Notes: a model not told the origin generated them from the sequence alone. DNA of 64,000 nucleotides from Phytophthora sp. 'mugwort' (GCA_033558025.1 JAUCEF010000003.1:310001-374000); one strand, 5' to 3'; positions 42,487 through 54,850 are shown, numbered from the stretch's first letter. Translations and numbers: made by a program.

Positions 42487-43195
42487 GAAGCAAATTCATT
42501 AATAGCAAATGAAAGCTGAGACCACGGCAACGGACCTCGCTACGTGCACTACACTAGGGCCTCATAGTGCGCTGGGTCTTGTGCCCTGGTGCACAAAGCT
42601 GACAGGCAACTGGCTCATCAAAACTGTGCGCCATAAAGAACCCCGTAATAGTTGATGACCCGTAATCTCCTTCACAGGCATTTACCTGCATGGTGTGGGG
42701 TTGCTTGAGCTTGAACTTGACCATGGCGACAATAGGTCCAGAAACCGGTCTTCCATCGAGTTGCCCGAGAGAAACATTAAGCTGTAGGTTCAACAAGCAC
42801 AGTATCAGGATTTCTCCCTCCGCCAAGCCGTAGTTGTCTTCACCTATTGCTTCAATAGCATCCTCTTCAGTTAGAAGAGCAACCGAATCAATACATCATA
42901 CTGTACACATGCCGCCATCGATGTCCATCGGCCGCGCACCGTCTGCGGCGCTTGTGCTATAGACATCGACCTTCTAGGAGATCCCGATAAGTATTTATAA
43001 TGGTAACATTTAAGGACGAGTAGATTAGTGCGAAAGCAACAACTTGTTGAGAACTTAAGTACACACGACTTTCATTCTGCGGAAGGGCATGCAGAACAAA
43101 GTGGCCCTTTCTAAATGTGTCGTATGCCCCATGTACGAGAAGTCTAAATCCTACGATCGATTAGTGCCATGCGACGCGTCGATGACTAGCACATC
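42487..43195. other. Unrecognised region
   Basis: One minus-strand frame (42826-42554) is open for 90 codons, with VAMVKFKLKQPHTMQVNACE and GSSTITGFFMAHSF. It has no recognised domain. The rest has only short frames. Confidence 0.35.
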
Positions 43196-43243
43196 CACAC
43201 TGTAAATCAAGTATATGCGCGCATATACTAGGTTTACAGTGTG
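43196..43243. repeat. 48-bp palindrome upstream of the Harbinger element
   Basis: CACACTGTAAA (43196-43206) pairs with TTTACAGTGTG (43233-43243). Inside lies a perfect 20-bp palindrome centred on GCGCGC (43210-43229). Only a few central-flank bases do not pair. Confidence 0.75.
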
Positions 43244-43309
43244 TACATGCGGCAACTCTCTGCTTGGATAGCAAGCTCAGTCAGCATACATAAATTACCA
43301 ATATAATGC

Positions 43310-43593
43310 TACAACCACTTATCATACCTTGTCATTTGCCTCGTCAATGAAAATACGTCCAAAGTTTCCTATTTCTACATCAAACTCCGTCTTCCACTTC
43401 TTCAAACGTTTTCCACTGTCGCTAGAGCTAATTCAGCTTCCCGATACTTTAACTTCCGAACCAAGTTGCACACGTCTTGTGGTGTTGCATTACTGTTGGA
43501 TTCTCTGTGATAAATTTGAGAATACTCGTCTTCTTCGCACCTGCCTTCCACACCCATCAACAGTCTGCATCGCGGTGCCATCGACCGATACAT
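43310..43593 (-). pseudogene. Myb/SANT-like protein fragment, probable Harbinger partner
   Basis: The minus strand reads NATPQDVCNLVRKLKYREAE then LALATVENVWKKWKTEFDVE, a trihelix pattern with spaced tryptophans. Harbinger elements usually carry a second gene for a Myb/SANT-like protein that helps the transposase reach the nucleus and the ends. Its place near 44.0-45.1 kb and opposite orientation fit that. Only about 90 residues are readable. Confidence 0.45.
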
Positions 43594-44049
43594 GGGTGCT
43601 GCCTGAATGCATACTCAGTGAAGCGGTGGTTGTGTTCGAAACCTCACCTGGTTAACACTACCGCAAACTTTGTTGCTAACCGCATACATAACATGCACAC
43701 ACGCATTAATCTAAAGAAAAAAAGCATAACAGAGTTTTTCGCCGAGGCGTTAGTTACTCAAGTTCAGACGAACGCACTCATCGATTCTCGGTCGAGCCCG
43801 GCTGAGCCCCATCGCGCCCGAACAAACCATAACACATACTTGCGCCCGGCATCCACAACTTCGCGATTTCTATTGCTTGTGACTTGTACTTCTCATCATA
43901 TATACTGACAACGCCTTCGCGTATTGAGTCGGGATGCAGGTATCTTAGCGGCCATGGAGTGCGTCGCATCGATCCTGTTGTTTCGTTCCGCCACCGTGGT
44001 GTCCGATCGACACCAGAAGACCTAAAAAAGTATGTAAGGATAAGAGAGA

Positions 44050-45144
44050 ATGGGAGTCATGGCTGCGGTTGTTTATACCGCCAGCTGCTCCCTACCTGAG
44101 GAAAACGATAACATACTCACGCTAACCCCTCTTGATTTCACTGCCATGCTGGCAGATCCGCGCTACGATGAGTGGTTTCGACGGAATCTGCAATGCGACC
44201 AGGCTGCGTTCGTAAACCACTGTAACATCCTTCGTCGTGAACTCAAGGCCTACGAGCTAGATCGCGTCGTGAAGGAGCATCCATTCGAAGAGAAGGTCGC
44301 GTGTCTGCTCTATTTTCTTGGCTCTCAAGGGGTTACCGAGAAAACACTGCTGCTTTCGCTATATCGAAGTCCTGGGCCATCGATACGATTGCCGTGTTTC
44401 TCAAGATGCTCCGAGGTTTGCTGTGCAAGGTTGTGCATTTTTCCTCGTTGTGAAGAAGGCTGGGCTCGCGTGCAGGAGGCTTTTCAAGCGAGAGGCGGGA
44501 TTCCCGGTATGGTGGGTGCACTTGACGACTCGCTGGTGGAGATCAACCAGCCAGAGGACTTCGAAGGCTACTACTGCAGGAAAATGTTTTCGGCACTGAA
44601 TGTCCAGGCGGTGGTGGATCACTGCATACGGTTTACAAGCCTAGAGATACGCCCGGGGTCATGGTCCGATCAGAAGATTTGGCGTGCGTCTGTGTTGGGC
44701 TCTTAACGTCAACAAGTACATACCCCGGTACACACTTCTGGGAGATGCTGGTTATAGTCCTGCAATTATGACACCCTTTGCGAAATGTGACGGCTCCGGA
44801 CTGACACGCAAACAGCTACGCTACAATTATCTTCATTCACGGACAAGAATGGACGTGGAGTGCGCTTTGGGACTCTGGAAGGGCAGATTTCGATTTGTCA
44901 ATTGCTGTCTCAGCACGCGGTGTGCGAAAAAGCAGTTAATATCATTGCCGCCACCGTCGTGCTGCACAATATCCTGTTAAACATCAACGATACCGCCTTT
45001 CGAAGAAGATGCTACAATGGTGATGGCATCGAGAATATTGCTAACTTCAACACGTCCGACGCAACGGTGAGCTTCTTAAGGAAGGTTGGCACTAGCAAGC
45101 GGGATTCAATTATGGCATTCGCGGAGGCATTTGACGTCGTTTAA
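44050..45144 (+). pseudogene. PIF/Harbinger transposase, frameshifted
   Basis: The frame from 44050 encodes DPRYDEWFRRNLQCDQAAF, a helical part and GIPGMVGALDDSLVEINQP, the first catalytic Asp region (about 44505-44555), then YYCRKMFSALNVQAVVDH. After shifts, RYTLLGDAGYSPAIMTPF gives the second Asp (about 44740) and NYLHSRTRMDVECALGLWKG the Glu region (about 44830-44880), then VNIIAATVVLHNILLNI. This is the Harbinger/HARBI1 nuclease layout (DDE_4). Shifts occur near 44345, 44700 and 44890, so it is inactive. An annotated plant- or animal-type HARBI1-derived gene is an unlikely alternative given the breaks. Confidence 0.75.
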
Positions 45145-45724
45145 AGAGGTAGCTATTGCTTGTGACGAATACACTATCAACTCCCGAGATATTTTCGTTT
45201 TGAACTCTGAGCTGTTCACTGTACTTGGGTTTGAAGCAGCAGTTGCCCGAGTTGAGCATGAGCACAGTCACTTTGCTCCTGCAGGAGTTCTGTTTGTTGC
45301 TGCACAGTTGCAGTAAGTCGCAGCCCTCCTCCTTCTTGGGCATGGGCCAATCCTCTTCCGAGGGCTTCCATCCCTTCGCTAAAACCCTTGGCAACGGCAC
45401 TCAGCCCTGCTTCAATACACTCGCCTGGGTGCGCTTTAGGCGCTTGGTAAATGAACTCGCGCTAGCATCCGACCGAATGCGCCGCGGGCGAAATTGTAGG
45501 GATGCCGCGTCAGTCTGCGACGCCTCGCTCAGCGCGCCAACAGTTTCACGAGCAGTCGAGATCGTGTCTGGGTCTCTATGCTAAGGTGAGGGCGGTTGTT
45601 CATCCCCGTCGCGTCACCCCAATAGTCCTTTATAATGGAGAAATGGTGGGGCGACGAACGGGACCACCATTTCCCGTTCGGCCTTCTTCCTCCCGTGCTG
45701 AGACCCACTTCTGCTTCATATTTT
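45145..45724. other. Harbinger 3' flank with a short inverted repeat
   Basis: GAAATGGTGG (45640-45649) pairs with CCACCATTTC (45664-45673), overlapping a second pair, CGAACGGG/CCCGTTCG. No open frame shows a known motif. These short repeats may mark a former transposon end. Confidence 0.35.
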
Positions 45725-46033
45725 TTATCTAAATAACAGACCGAACGTAAAACGACTAGTCAGTAAGATATGAGAGCGCAGCACTATTGTGAGAGAAATG
45801 GGGGGCATCCCTTGGTCTGACATTGTTGCTCTGTGAAGACTTTGCCCCTGTCCGACCGAGAGGGTGGACGCGAGGATGGACCAAGCGTACATGATGCGAT
45901 TCGTGCCCTTGGTACTCTTGAAGTGGGAGCTCAACGCTTTGTACCGAAGACGGAAAAGCTCCTCAACGTCGTCATCGATCCAGAAGGCACTCGTAGCGTG
46001 CAGCAGCAGCAGGCGCTGCTCCTCCGCGAACAT
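45725..46033 (-). pseudogene. SANT/Myb-like fragment
   Basis: Open for 102 codons, with FWIDDDVEELFRLRYKALSS, FKSTKGTNRIMYAWSILAS. The pattern resembles the SANT-like domains that accompany Harbinger and similar transposases in oomycetes. There is no clear nuclear signal or partner; identity is uncertain. Confidence 0.35.
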
Positions 46034-46249
46034 ATCCCTGGAGTCCTTCTGCGCCGCTCACGCCGGATTCCATGCTACACATACCGATCTCGTCACCGCC
46101 CCGAGAGCTACCGCTCATTTCTGCAACTGATGCCGATCTACTGGTTACGCTGGTCCTTGCCCTGATGCCGAAGTTCTAGAATGGGGCTACTAGTCGCACG
46201 CAAAGCCGAGCTGATCTCGAGCGAACCGACCAGCTCGGAGTAGGGTTTG

Positions 46250-47880
46250 GTGCTGTGGATGCGATGCAGACTGAGACGATCATTCCCCGACCCCGACCTT
46301 GGAACAGCACGAGTGGTTACGTATACATCGCGTGCTGGGAGAACCTACGATGTTTTTCTTATGTAAATGATACCTGTGGAGCATTGAGGTCTGGCAGCTT
46401 TAACCATGCGATTCTTTATTTGAATCTCGTTGGAGTCAAACGAAGATTTCTTTTGATGACTTGGTACAACGAGTGAAGGAAGATATTCCCCACAATATCG
46501 AAAAGTTCATGGACCAGGTTCGGCATTTCGAGCAGAAAGTATTTGATGATTGTATGAAGCACATTGTGTTATGTTTGTATCGCAATGAGAACGCGGCCAG
46601 TCATGCTTACTTGGTGTGCTTATCTTTGGCAGTCGAGGTGATCATGAACGCGCGTTATCAAGCTGGACCCGCCGATGATATTCGCACGGTGTTGTGGACT
46701 CCAGCTCCGAATTTGTTGTTACGCGCGTTATCAAGTTGGACCCGCCGATGAAATTCGCTCGGTGTCGTGGACTCCAGCCCCGAATTTGTAATATGGCGAG
46801 GCAAATTAATCAAGAAGTTATTGCTGCAAGAGATTAGCATCAGTTAGTTTTGTATGAAATCACTCAAAGGAAGGAACGTCGGAAGGCATGGTCCATTATA
46901 TGCATCGTCCGAGGTCATTCAAGTGTCATCTGAAAACCAGAATGTATTGGTGCTGGACATCTCGCTTTCGAAGACTTTTCCTACAATGGATGGTGTGCTT
47001 GTTGTCCAAGAATCTCGTCGTAGCATCGATGCCCAGTCGATAGTGGGCAAATTTCATCCCATCAAGAACCAACACTTGGAGCATGTATACATGCATGTGA
47101 CGCAGCGCCGATCGTTTCGAAGCTATACGCACATCCGTCTCCTTATCGTCTAGAACGAAATCTTTTATGGTTTTACTGTCTAACCCTACCAAAATGCAGA
47201 GGGAAAAGATAATTAAGACCCCCGTGATGCAGTATGTTGAAAAGATTATTGGACGTTAGATCAAAACTGCACGAAGTTAGAATCTCCTGTGGTCATACTT
47301 GCTGTGTAAGGCTCATGAAGCTCGAGCCAATAAATTCGTGCCTATGATGCAGTTAGGCGTCAGTGTTATACTCGAAACGGCGACGAATCTCCTGTACACG
47401 CAGTGTTTCCTAATGAAAGAGTTTCAAATATGAACGACGCCATAATCAACAATCTTGCACGGTCAAATGAAGGAGCAATCTGTGACCAACTGGTGACTTA
47501 GTGCAGGTCAATATGAAGAAACGACACGTGTTACTGGCCTCATTGCACCACCTTCGGTCGTCAATCGGCTTGCGACGCGCTGCGTGATCTACTCACGGCC
47601 CTTGTTGCGCTGCACCAACTCTAGCTGATGCATCGCGACTTGCGATGGGACAATGTATTAAAGTAACAACAAGATCGCTACGAGTTGTTATTTCTGACTT
47701 TGACGAAGGTGCTTCGGAACCTGCGAAACAAGTAGCACTGCAGTTGTATCCAGAGATTGCGTCATCGTATTCGATCAAAGTCGTCGGCTATCTTTGACGA
47801 ACGTCCAATTCGCTGTATTGCCTCGTTTTATTAAATTGCAAATTGAGTGATGCTCATGCAATTGTCACTTCTGCTGTATG
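46250..47880 (+). pseudogene. Decayed kinase-like gene, possibly Crinkler (CRN)-type C-terminal domain
   Basis: Broken plus-strand frames share one theme. KEDIPHNIEKFMDQVRHFEQ lies near 46470-46530. A frame at 46854-47153 has VSSENQNVLVLDISLSKT. Near 47600-47650 LMHRDLRWDNVL matches the catalytic HRD loop of protein kinases, and near 47690-47760 SDFDEGASEPAKQVALQLYP follows where a DFG-like segment is expected. Oomycete CRN effectors of the D2 class end in such a kinase fold. No N-terminal LFLAK/DWL headers were found, so an ordinary oomycete kinase-like protein is possible. Many stops and a duplication rule out function. Confidence 0.45.
46648..46789. repeat. Tandem duplication of 69 bp
   Basis: Copies 46648-46716 and 46721-46789 differ at only a few positions and are separated by four bases. 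Both begin ACGCGCGTTATCAAG and end CGAATTTGT. The duplication lies inside the kinase-like pseudogene and would add 73 bases, breaking the frame. Confidence 0.8.
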
Positions 47881-48129
47881 CACTGCCTTGAAAGCGATGC
47901 CGTACTCAGACTTTTGGTTGGCTTTCTCTGCAAATGCTCCCCATAAACAAATCGAACTCGGGTAGCGGATGATCTAGCGAGTGATCCCAGTTCCCGGAAT
48001 GAGTAGTCAGGTCTAAATAGACGGTTGAAGAATGTGATCGAAGTGGGGCCGCTGTACGGCGACGACTTCAGACAGGGGCAGTTGTGGAGAAGTGTCGAAT
48101 AAGAATCACAAACCCCGCGATAACGAGCC

Positions 48130-48840
48130 AATCTGCGAGATAGGTGGAAGAAATCAACCAGAGGACAGCTGACAGGGAGCGGAAAGCGAGTTTGACGGCG
48201 ACCAGATCTGACCGATCTACGCTGTATATGACCACAATCACTCCCGATCGACCCTCGATCACGGTCGATCTTAGACCAGATCCGGGCAAGGGATGGAGAT
48301 TAAGACCGATCGGCGACATACGGATCGGACCACGTTTAGTCCCGATCGGCTCAGATCGGACGGATCGGCGCCAAACATCAAGATTGGAGTCAAGGGGCAT
48401 GGATCAAGATCGATCGGTGACATGAAGATCGGGCCGGCCTGGATCGACTCTGATCAATATTCAGCGGTCCGTAATCGATCAAGATCAGCCTTCGATCGGA
48501 TCGGTACACCCTTTCCGGCAGATTGGCATACAGGTTCGGACATACGGGACCTGGCAGATCGGGCGGATCGATGGCGGGATCTGAAAGATGGGGCCGTTTC
48601 GGCGCCAGTAGATCGGGCTGCACTCCGCCGTCCGAGATCGGGCAGATCGGATCGACCTTGCGGACAGATCAGACAGATCAACTTGATCGGTTTTCGTCGA
48701 TCGGCATACAGGTTCCGACGTCCTCGATCTGTCAGATCGGCATACATGTTCTGACATTCGTGATCTGGCAGATCGGCATACGTGTTCTGACATCCGCGAT
48801 CTGGCGGATCGGGAGTCGATCAGCAATCATCTTCGGGGAT
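48130..48840. repeat. GATCGG-rich region with 36-bp tandem units
   Basis: The motif GATCGG recurs dozens of times. From 48697 to about 48804 three units of 36 bp follow each other (CAGATCGGCATAC...GATCTGG), and a related unit lies near 48521-48556. Long open frames here are artefacts of the repeat. It may be the upstream part of LTR F. Confidence 0.65.
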
Positions 48841-49600
48841 GGGCAAGTATGAAGACGGTACGTGTTGAGTGGTTGAAAAAAGGCATAATTCAGGAGATTC
48901 AGGTGGTACGAGATAGGGTTCAGGATGGGAGGATAGGACAAGAAAAGGATAAACAACAATCAGACTCGAATTTGCATTGGACAACTTAGGCGGTTTTCAA
49001 ATACCGTGGGAAGGGAACTACATTGGCCCCCAAGGTGTCGACCAGTCCAAGGTAGCAGATCTAGTGTGGTGGTGAGCGGATCGCATCGGATCGGATATTG
49101 GCCGACCCTCCCCCACGCTAGCGAGCTTCTGCCCAAGGACATACCTCGATTGATCGGCATTCAGTGCTTAGGCCGACTGTCGCTTCGACTCTCAACTCGC
49201 AAGATCCCGCTAAAGGAAGCGGCAATCAACTCAAGGAAAGGAAAGTGTAAACGCCACCCGTCATTCTCGGCGTCGGATCAAGTCCAGGCCCTCGATCGAA
49301 GGTCGACTACCTCAGAATGGAACCAATAGCGGCAGCAGATCGAAGACTTCCGCGCTGCTCCACGTCCCCGCGTCCCACCAGGACGTTCAAGACCTTACAT
49401 CGCTGCATCCTTCAGAGTCTCAAGAGAGCAGATTCAGCCCACCGACGGGTGCACAAGGTGAGACCAAGTTCAGCTGATTCACGGATCATCGGGGAACCCC
49501 CTCCGTTAATCGGTGTCTGGGCGCAGTTGGTAAGCGGATCGAGTCTTAAGTATATTTTGACCGATCCCGCTACACCACAACATGCTCGTGCCCGGATCTA
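48841..49600 (+). repeat. Gypsy LTR, family F (approximate limits)
   Basis: Shares segments in the same order with 63.1-63.8 kb: an AATTTGCA(C/T)TGGA block, an ATTGGCCCC block, CCGCTA...GGAAGCGG, and CCGTTA(A/G)TCGG followed by TGGGCGCAGT. The order and spacing indicate two diverged copies of one LTR. The following plus-strand Gag supports a 5' LTR. Exact ends are not determined. Confidence 0.55.
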
Positions 49601-50874
49601 TTGGTGACTCAGGATTTCAGCGTGAGTCCACAGAAGAAGATGTAAAAGTGAAGATTGAACAAGGGGGTCAAGCGTCATCGGAGATCGCATCGACGACGAC
49701 GCTGCTGAATGAAGCGAGATCCGTAGATCGGTAGAGCCCTGGGAGGAGCTCTGTCGACAGAAGAGAGGCAAATCCGTACCCGGATCAGGAAAGTAGAAGC
49801 CTCGAATTCCTCCCCAGGTCCCTACGAGGACCCCCGCAGATCTCGATTCGCATCGAGATCTGCCAAGCGAGACAGGAATGGCGAAGCCCTGAACCTTACT
49901 CGTTCGCTACTTCCGTAGCTACAAGATCGATGCCGAAGAAGAAGAGAACACGATTACGAAGAAAAAACTGAAGACCCCGGAGTCAGAGACGGAGGAGACC
50001 AGACTCAGGTGTCCACAGCATCTGGACTGAAGATGCCCTGGAGATCATATACCACCGGAAGACCCTGCGTGAGTTCTAAATCCATGATCCGGTGATGGCG
50101 ATCATGCAGAGCTGGTGCGCCAGATCGGGGGGTTGAGGGCCCGATAGGGAGACCACAAGAGCCGTCGAGCAAGCTGGACGCTGTGAAAACACTGTTCCAG
50201 CTAATGAAGGAACCAGCCTAGTGGCAGGCGCTTTTGATACCGATGATCTCTTCAACTTAGATCTGGGGAGATGTGATCCGATCAATGATTCAGGACCTGT
50301 CGAGACGCTGAAGCCTCTAATCGGCGAATCCCTGCAGACCCAAGCTCTGTCGCGATCAAGGCCTGCCAGTCACGCCGGAGGTCAGACTGGGTCGTCTCAC
50401 TACGCTTCAGCCACCTCAGAGCCGGAACCAGACAGCTCGATCGGCCCTCAACGGATACAGTTATGCCCCTCAGGCGCGGCCCTTCTGCGATCGCGCTTAA
50501 AAACATCCGATCAGACGTCTCCAGCGACAGATCAGTGAAGAAGCTCCCTCCATCCGCGACCCGAGAGAAGGCCGCAGATCCGTCAGACACGCTGAAGGGC
50601 CAGTTGGAATCGTATTTACAAGCAGTCAAGACTCGTTTTCTGGAGAACAACGTGCGATCACTGCACCCAAAACGTCAGTTCAGAAGGCCCATCTGGGATC
50701 ACAAGACGTAGACATGGAAACGGTAGAATTGACGCGGCACCAGCCGTCTCTCGGTGAATATGACCCAGATGATCTGGATATCCGAAGTGCAGGATGTGTG
50801 GCGGTCGCCACAGCCGCAACCGGATCGGGAGGTGCCTCAATGATCCAACGCTTCCGAATCAAGCGATATCAGAC

Positions 50875-51700
50875 TTAAAAGAGTTTACCGGCTAGGATTA
50901 AGATGAAGACCGAGCCAGAGCGTGGGTCAGCAAGGTTGAATCGGCGTTCCTGCGAGATCAGGCTTCAGATGAAGGGAACTGTCTGGCCTTCGCCGACCTA
51001 CTCGCAGGGTCAGCCAAAACAATGATACCGACAACTCAGCCGATCGACTCGGAACAAGTGGAGCGATCTGCTTCGCAGCTTTCAGACGCAATAATGCGGT
51101 TTGGGCGTCTCAGTTGCATGACAGTACTACCATGCGCGTAAGCGGTCGGAAGACTCTCATTTGGACTACCTCTACCGGCTGAACGTCGCAGGTCTGTGGG
51201 CGCGGTTGAAGGTCAAGGACGGCGATCGAAAAGATCGTCGGGAACGCGTGGAACAAGTCCTCCGCGCGCGGGAAGGGCAAAAAAGACAGAAGCGATCTGC
51301 CGTCGGATTTGAAATACAGGCAGAAGACTCCGACGTACACACCAGCAGCCGCGACTAAACGAGCGGTCCGTGCTATCCAGACTCCGCGTCTTGAGTCGGG
51401 ACCGGATACCAGTTCCGATGGATCGGATGAATCGGACTCAGAAGGTGACCCCGTCGAATCTACTTCGCCTCGTCGGATAATGATTCAACATCTACTGGGG
51501 GCGAGCCAAAAGTGCTTGATCGGCCTTCGCACGGACGAGCCCAGACGGGCTCGGCGCCTCACGAACGCAGATCGCCACTACCCCCATACGGATCGGATCG
51601 GAGTCAGTGCTCACACTACCGGTCCCGAAAGCATACGGATATCGGCTATTGGAGGCGGTTGACATGCCAGAAGTGTGCACAAGAGGTCACCCAGCGGATC
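50875..51700 (+). pseudogene. Gypsy F Gag, frameshifted
   Basis: Frames between 50880 and 51360 read as a Gag: RARAWVSKVESAFLRDQASD with EGNCLAFADLLAGSAK, then HARKRSDESHLDYLYRLNVA and GLWARLKVKDGDRKDRRERV. Near 51610-51680 a zinc-knuckle region appears, HYRSRKHTDIGYWRRLTCQK, with partly lost cysteines. The leader region (49.6-50.87 kb) has open frames rich in S, T and D without a known domain. Confidence 0.6.
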
Positions 51701-52249
51701 GCTTCCTCCGGAAATGGGTGGATCGGACCCTGGACCCGCTGCAGAGCGCCCAGAATATGCCACGCCACGTGCAATAATACGTAGAGTCCCGATTTGAGAT
51801 AACGAGGCTGGCATGGCTACAACGTCTACCGCGCTTAGCCGATCTGGCGCTGCAATCCCCGATCCCTGAAGAAGAGAGAAGGATGCATCGAGGTCGCCAC
51901 GTGTGACATCGCTCCGGGCAGAAGGTGGCGAGCAAGAACCCGATCCAGCTATGGTGGTCGCCCAAGCTGACACCCCGACTGTAAGTCAGGATGGCGAGGT
52001 CGCGATGGCGGCAGACCAGGAAGGACATACCGAGCTGGGGTCGGATCTTAGACGGCCGATTCGTCGGCTGAGGCAGATCAGATATCGCTCAAGGGTGTAT
52101 CGGATGGCGAGAAGGGGCAACATGTATCTGGTTCACCGGGCCTGGCTGAAGATCAGACGCGGAATCGCAAAGATCAACCCAGTCCGAATGACTCCAATCG
52201 CGGTAGAGATGGCGATCTGGTCGGAACCGACTTGAAATACCATCATGAA

Positions 52250-53100
52250 GGAGGAGAGATGAGGGCAGAAGACGTGGACCGAGAGTTAGCGGTACTGCCG
52301 AAATCGAGATTGCTACGCCGGAAGAGGTGACGATCGAAGATATTCAAGTGGGAGATCCAGTTTATAATACCCCTGAAGAAATCGATCGACTTCGACAGAT
52401 GATCTGGAGGAGACGACACCTCCTGATCGGCAAAGGCAACACGCTGCCTCCTGCCACCAGGGGCGTTGTATGCGACATCGATGTAGGTGGTGCGAAGCCC
52501 GTGGCGCAGCGAGTACGGGGGAAAGTGGCGCCGCGCTTCAGGGAGAAGGTATCGGATCTGATCGAGGGACTGTTAGCAGCCAAGATCATCCAACATTCAA
52601 TTTCTCCATGGGCATCTCCGATCGTGATCACCATCAAGAAGAACGAAGTGGATATACGGTTGTGCATCGACTAGTGGTTGGTGAACGATCTGACACGACT
52701 AATGGTCTACCCGATGCCACTGATTAACGATCTGTTGGAATATCTGGACAAGGTATTGTTCATTAGACATGGCGAGTGGATTCTGGGTGGTCCCGATGAC
52801 CGATCGAGCTCGCGTGATCTCTGCTTTCATCACCCCTTTCGGGCTATTCGAGTGGAACAGGATGTCATTCGGACTCAAGATCTCGCCACAGTTTTATCAA
52901 CGGCTAGTGGACAGCGCTTTGTATGGGATTCATGAAGGTCTCCCAATCCGAACTTACAGGGCGACGCACGGACGTGTTTGTGCAGGGGAACCCGAAGATC
53001 CTGGCAAGCATTCAAATAGGACGGAGATCATATATCGACGACATCCTGATCACTGCTGGAACTTGGGATCGGCTATGCTGCAGCGGGGCTGTGTAACGTA
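52250..53100 (+). pseudogene. Gypsy F reverse transcriptase, truncated
   Basis: The frame at 52327-52674 gives PPATRGVVCDIDVGGAKPVA, FREKVSDLIEGLLAAKII and SPWASPIVITIKKNEVDIRL, ending at an in-frame stop after LCID. The next frames give VYPMPLINDLLEYLDKVL, SGFWVVPMTDRARVISAFIT and PFGLFEWNRMSFGLK. The catalytic YIDDILI is in a shifted frame at about 53030-53050. Coding ends near 53100 with no RNase H or integrase, so the copy is truncated on its right. The sequence differs from the RTs of A/G and E. Confidence 0.72.
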
Positions 53101-54200
53101 GTGCGTCAGAGAAAGACGTATGACTCCCCGAGTCTTAGCTGTGATTATCCTAAGGTAGGTGGCTGTCTGCCCTGACTTTCAGCAGTCGATACATCGAACT
53201 AGTGTCTGCTTCAACCTGCCAATTGCTTTTACCCCCCATTATGCTGTTTTGCAGGATTATTTATTATTTGCGGAGACTGGGGATCCGTGTATGGTGAAAA
53301 CGCGGTAAGGCCAATGGACACAGGCACCGCTAATCATATGGATAGCATGGAACGCTGTGGTCTGGGAGCTTATTGACGAGACAACGGATAGGAAAGGCAA
53401 TAAATATATTCGGGAATATGGAAACTCGATAAACGAAGGCATACAGGAATATCACGAGTGCACTTCAAGATGACACAATAATATCTAAAGGGATAACCAG
53501 GAGGTTATCCGCGATCTGTATGCATTGTTTCCGGGGGGTACGAGGACGAGGTAGTCCAGGAATTTCTTCGGTGGCGGGTTCTCGGTGGGGCGGAGGTCCG
53601 ACAGACACACAGCAGGCGAGAAAGATCTACCTTGGCTCGGCGTCAAACGAAACCAGCTGATGCACAGGGAATGGCTGAAGATTGGCAGGCACAATTACCA
53701 TGATTTGGACGTTTACGGTGTACCCAGTCGCCAATGGCGACTCGGCATCAACGATTACAGTACTAACTCTAAGATGAGCTTGTATAATGTAATATCCTTT
53801 CATATTGAATACAAACTGAACAGGTAAAAATGCTTCTATATACCAATCCCTCTATACCGGTATTCCCCACACATGTTCGCCTTATACAAGAATGAAGTGC
53901 GGTTTCCCTGTTTAATACTTCACACACGCATCATGGAAGGAGATAAACAGACTATCCTTTTGGAGAGATGCTTAACTATGGAGAGACCAATCTGCAAAGT
54001 AAGACTAAACGAGCTTGGATATGACCTAAAGTAACTCAAATGAGATATTTATTATTGCGGCCCCTGCTACGGCTCAACTCCTCTCGATATTCACGATGTA
54101 GAACGTGCAGACCACGCAGCGTGCCCGACAGACCCTTTTCATCACGACGGGTGAAAACTTACTGATGTACTGGAGACCCACCTAGATCTCTGCAGCGGTC
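53101..54200. other. No recognised feature
   Basis: Only short frames without motifs. It separates truncated Gypsy F from the minus-strand pogo-type and LINE remnants. Confidence 0.5.
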
Positions 54201-54850
54201 ATTTTTACTGGCGTGACTTCAGCAGGGGTCACCTGGTCCTCATCGTCCATGTCGTCGTCGATATTGAAGAAGTCCTCGTCCGCACGTTTCTCCGCCACAA
54301 TGTTCTATTTCCCCGGATTAAGCAGGCCCTCGATAGTATCGGTTCGTCCCAGACTCAACTTGATCACCATCGAGCGTAAGTCATGGACGACTGCTTCCTC
54401 ATCAGGCTCATATGGTGATACTCACACGCATGGTATCGAGAAGCCCTTATGATTCCAGTAGTGGTAGTTAGCGAAAAACGAGCTAAGCATGGTGTTCCAG
54501 CACTCCGTGAACCACAAATAACTTGGAGCATAGGAGTGCTGTAGATCTTCGAGGCCCTTTGCCGAATTCATGCCCGGAATAGCGAATAATTTGTCTAACG
54601 AATACTGAATGTGACGATGGCGGAAAAACGTCCCTTGAACGCTGCGGTGATTTCAGCGATGAGTGGCTGTAACTTGCTTGTTGTGTCAGGTGGCAGAAAT
54701 TGGATATCAGTGTGCGATAGCGCTTGGGGAAGTGCGATGGAGTTCATCCATACCAAGGTGTACCAAAATGGCGGCATTCCCTACTGTACGAATGCGTACT
54801 TCTGCTTGGCTTGCCTGGTGGGAGTAACGTTTTGCGGTTGTTGAGGGTTC
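54200..54850 (-). pseudogene. Pogo/Tigger-type (DDE_1) transposase tail
   Basis: The minus strand reads HTDIQFLPPDTTSKLQPLIA then EITAAFKGRFSAIVTF (54720-54600). This is the conserved block just before and around the last catalytic residue of pogo-type DDE_1 transposases, where proline-rich LPPxTTSxLQPLDAG is typical. The usual D of LDAG is replaced here (LIAE). Further frames toward 54200 hold an acidic tail (NIDDDMDDEDQVTPAEVTP). The N-terminal half is missing, replaced by LINE sequence. Confidence 0.65.

Noticed and set aside
48697..48804. CRISPR-like regular repeats
   Set aside because: The 36-bp units follow each other directly with no unique spacers, there are no cas genes, and the genome is eukaryotic. 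They are ordinary tandem repeats.
48293..48852. Several arginine/aspartate-rich frames
   Set aside because: Repeated GATCGG gives open, biased frames on both strands; composition explains them fully.
53257..53827. Possible small genes in the 53.1-54.2 kb gap
   Set aside because: Frames are short, overlap on both strands, and show no motif or splice-linked continuation.
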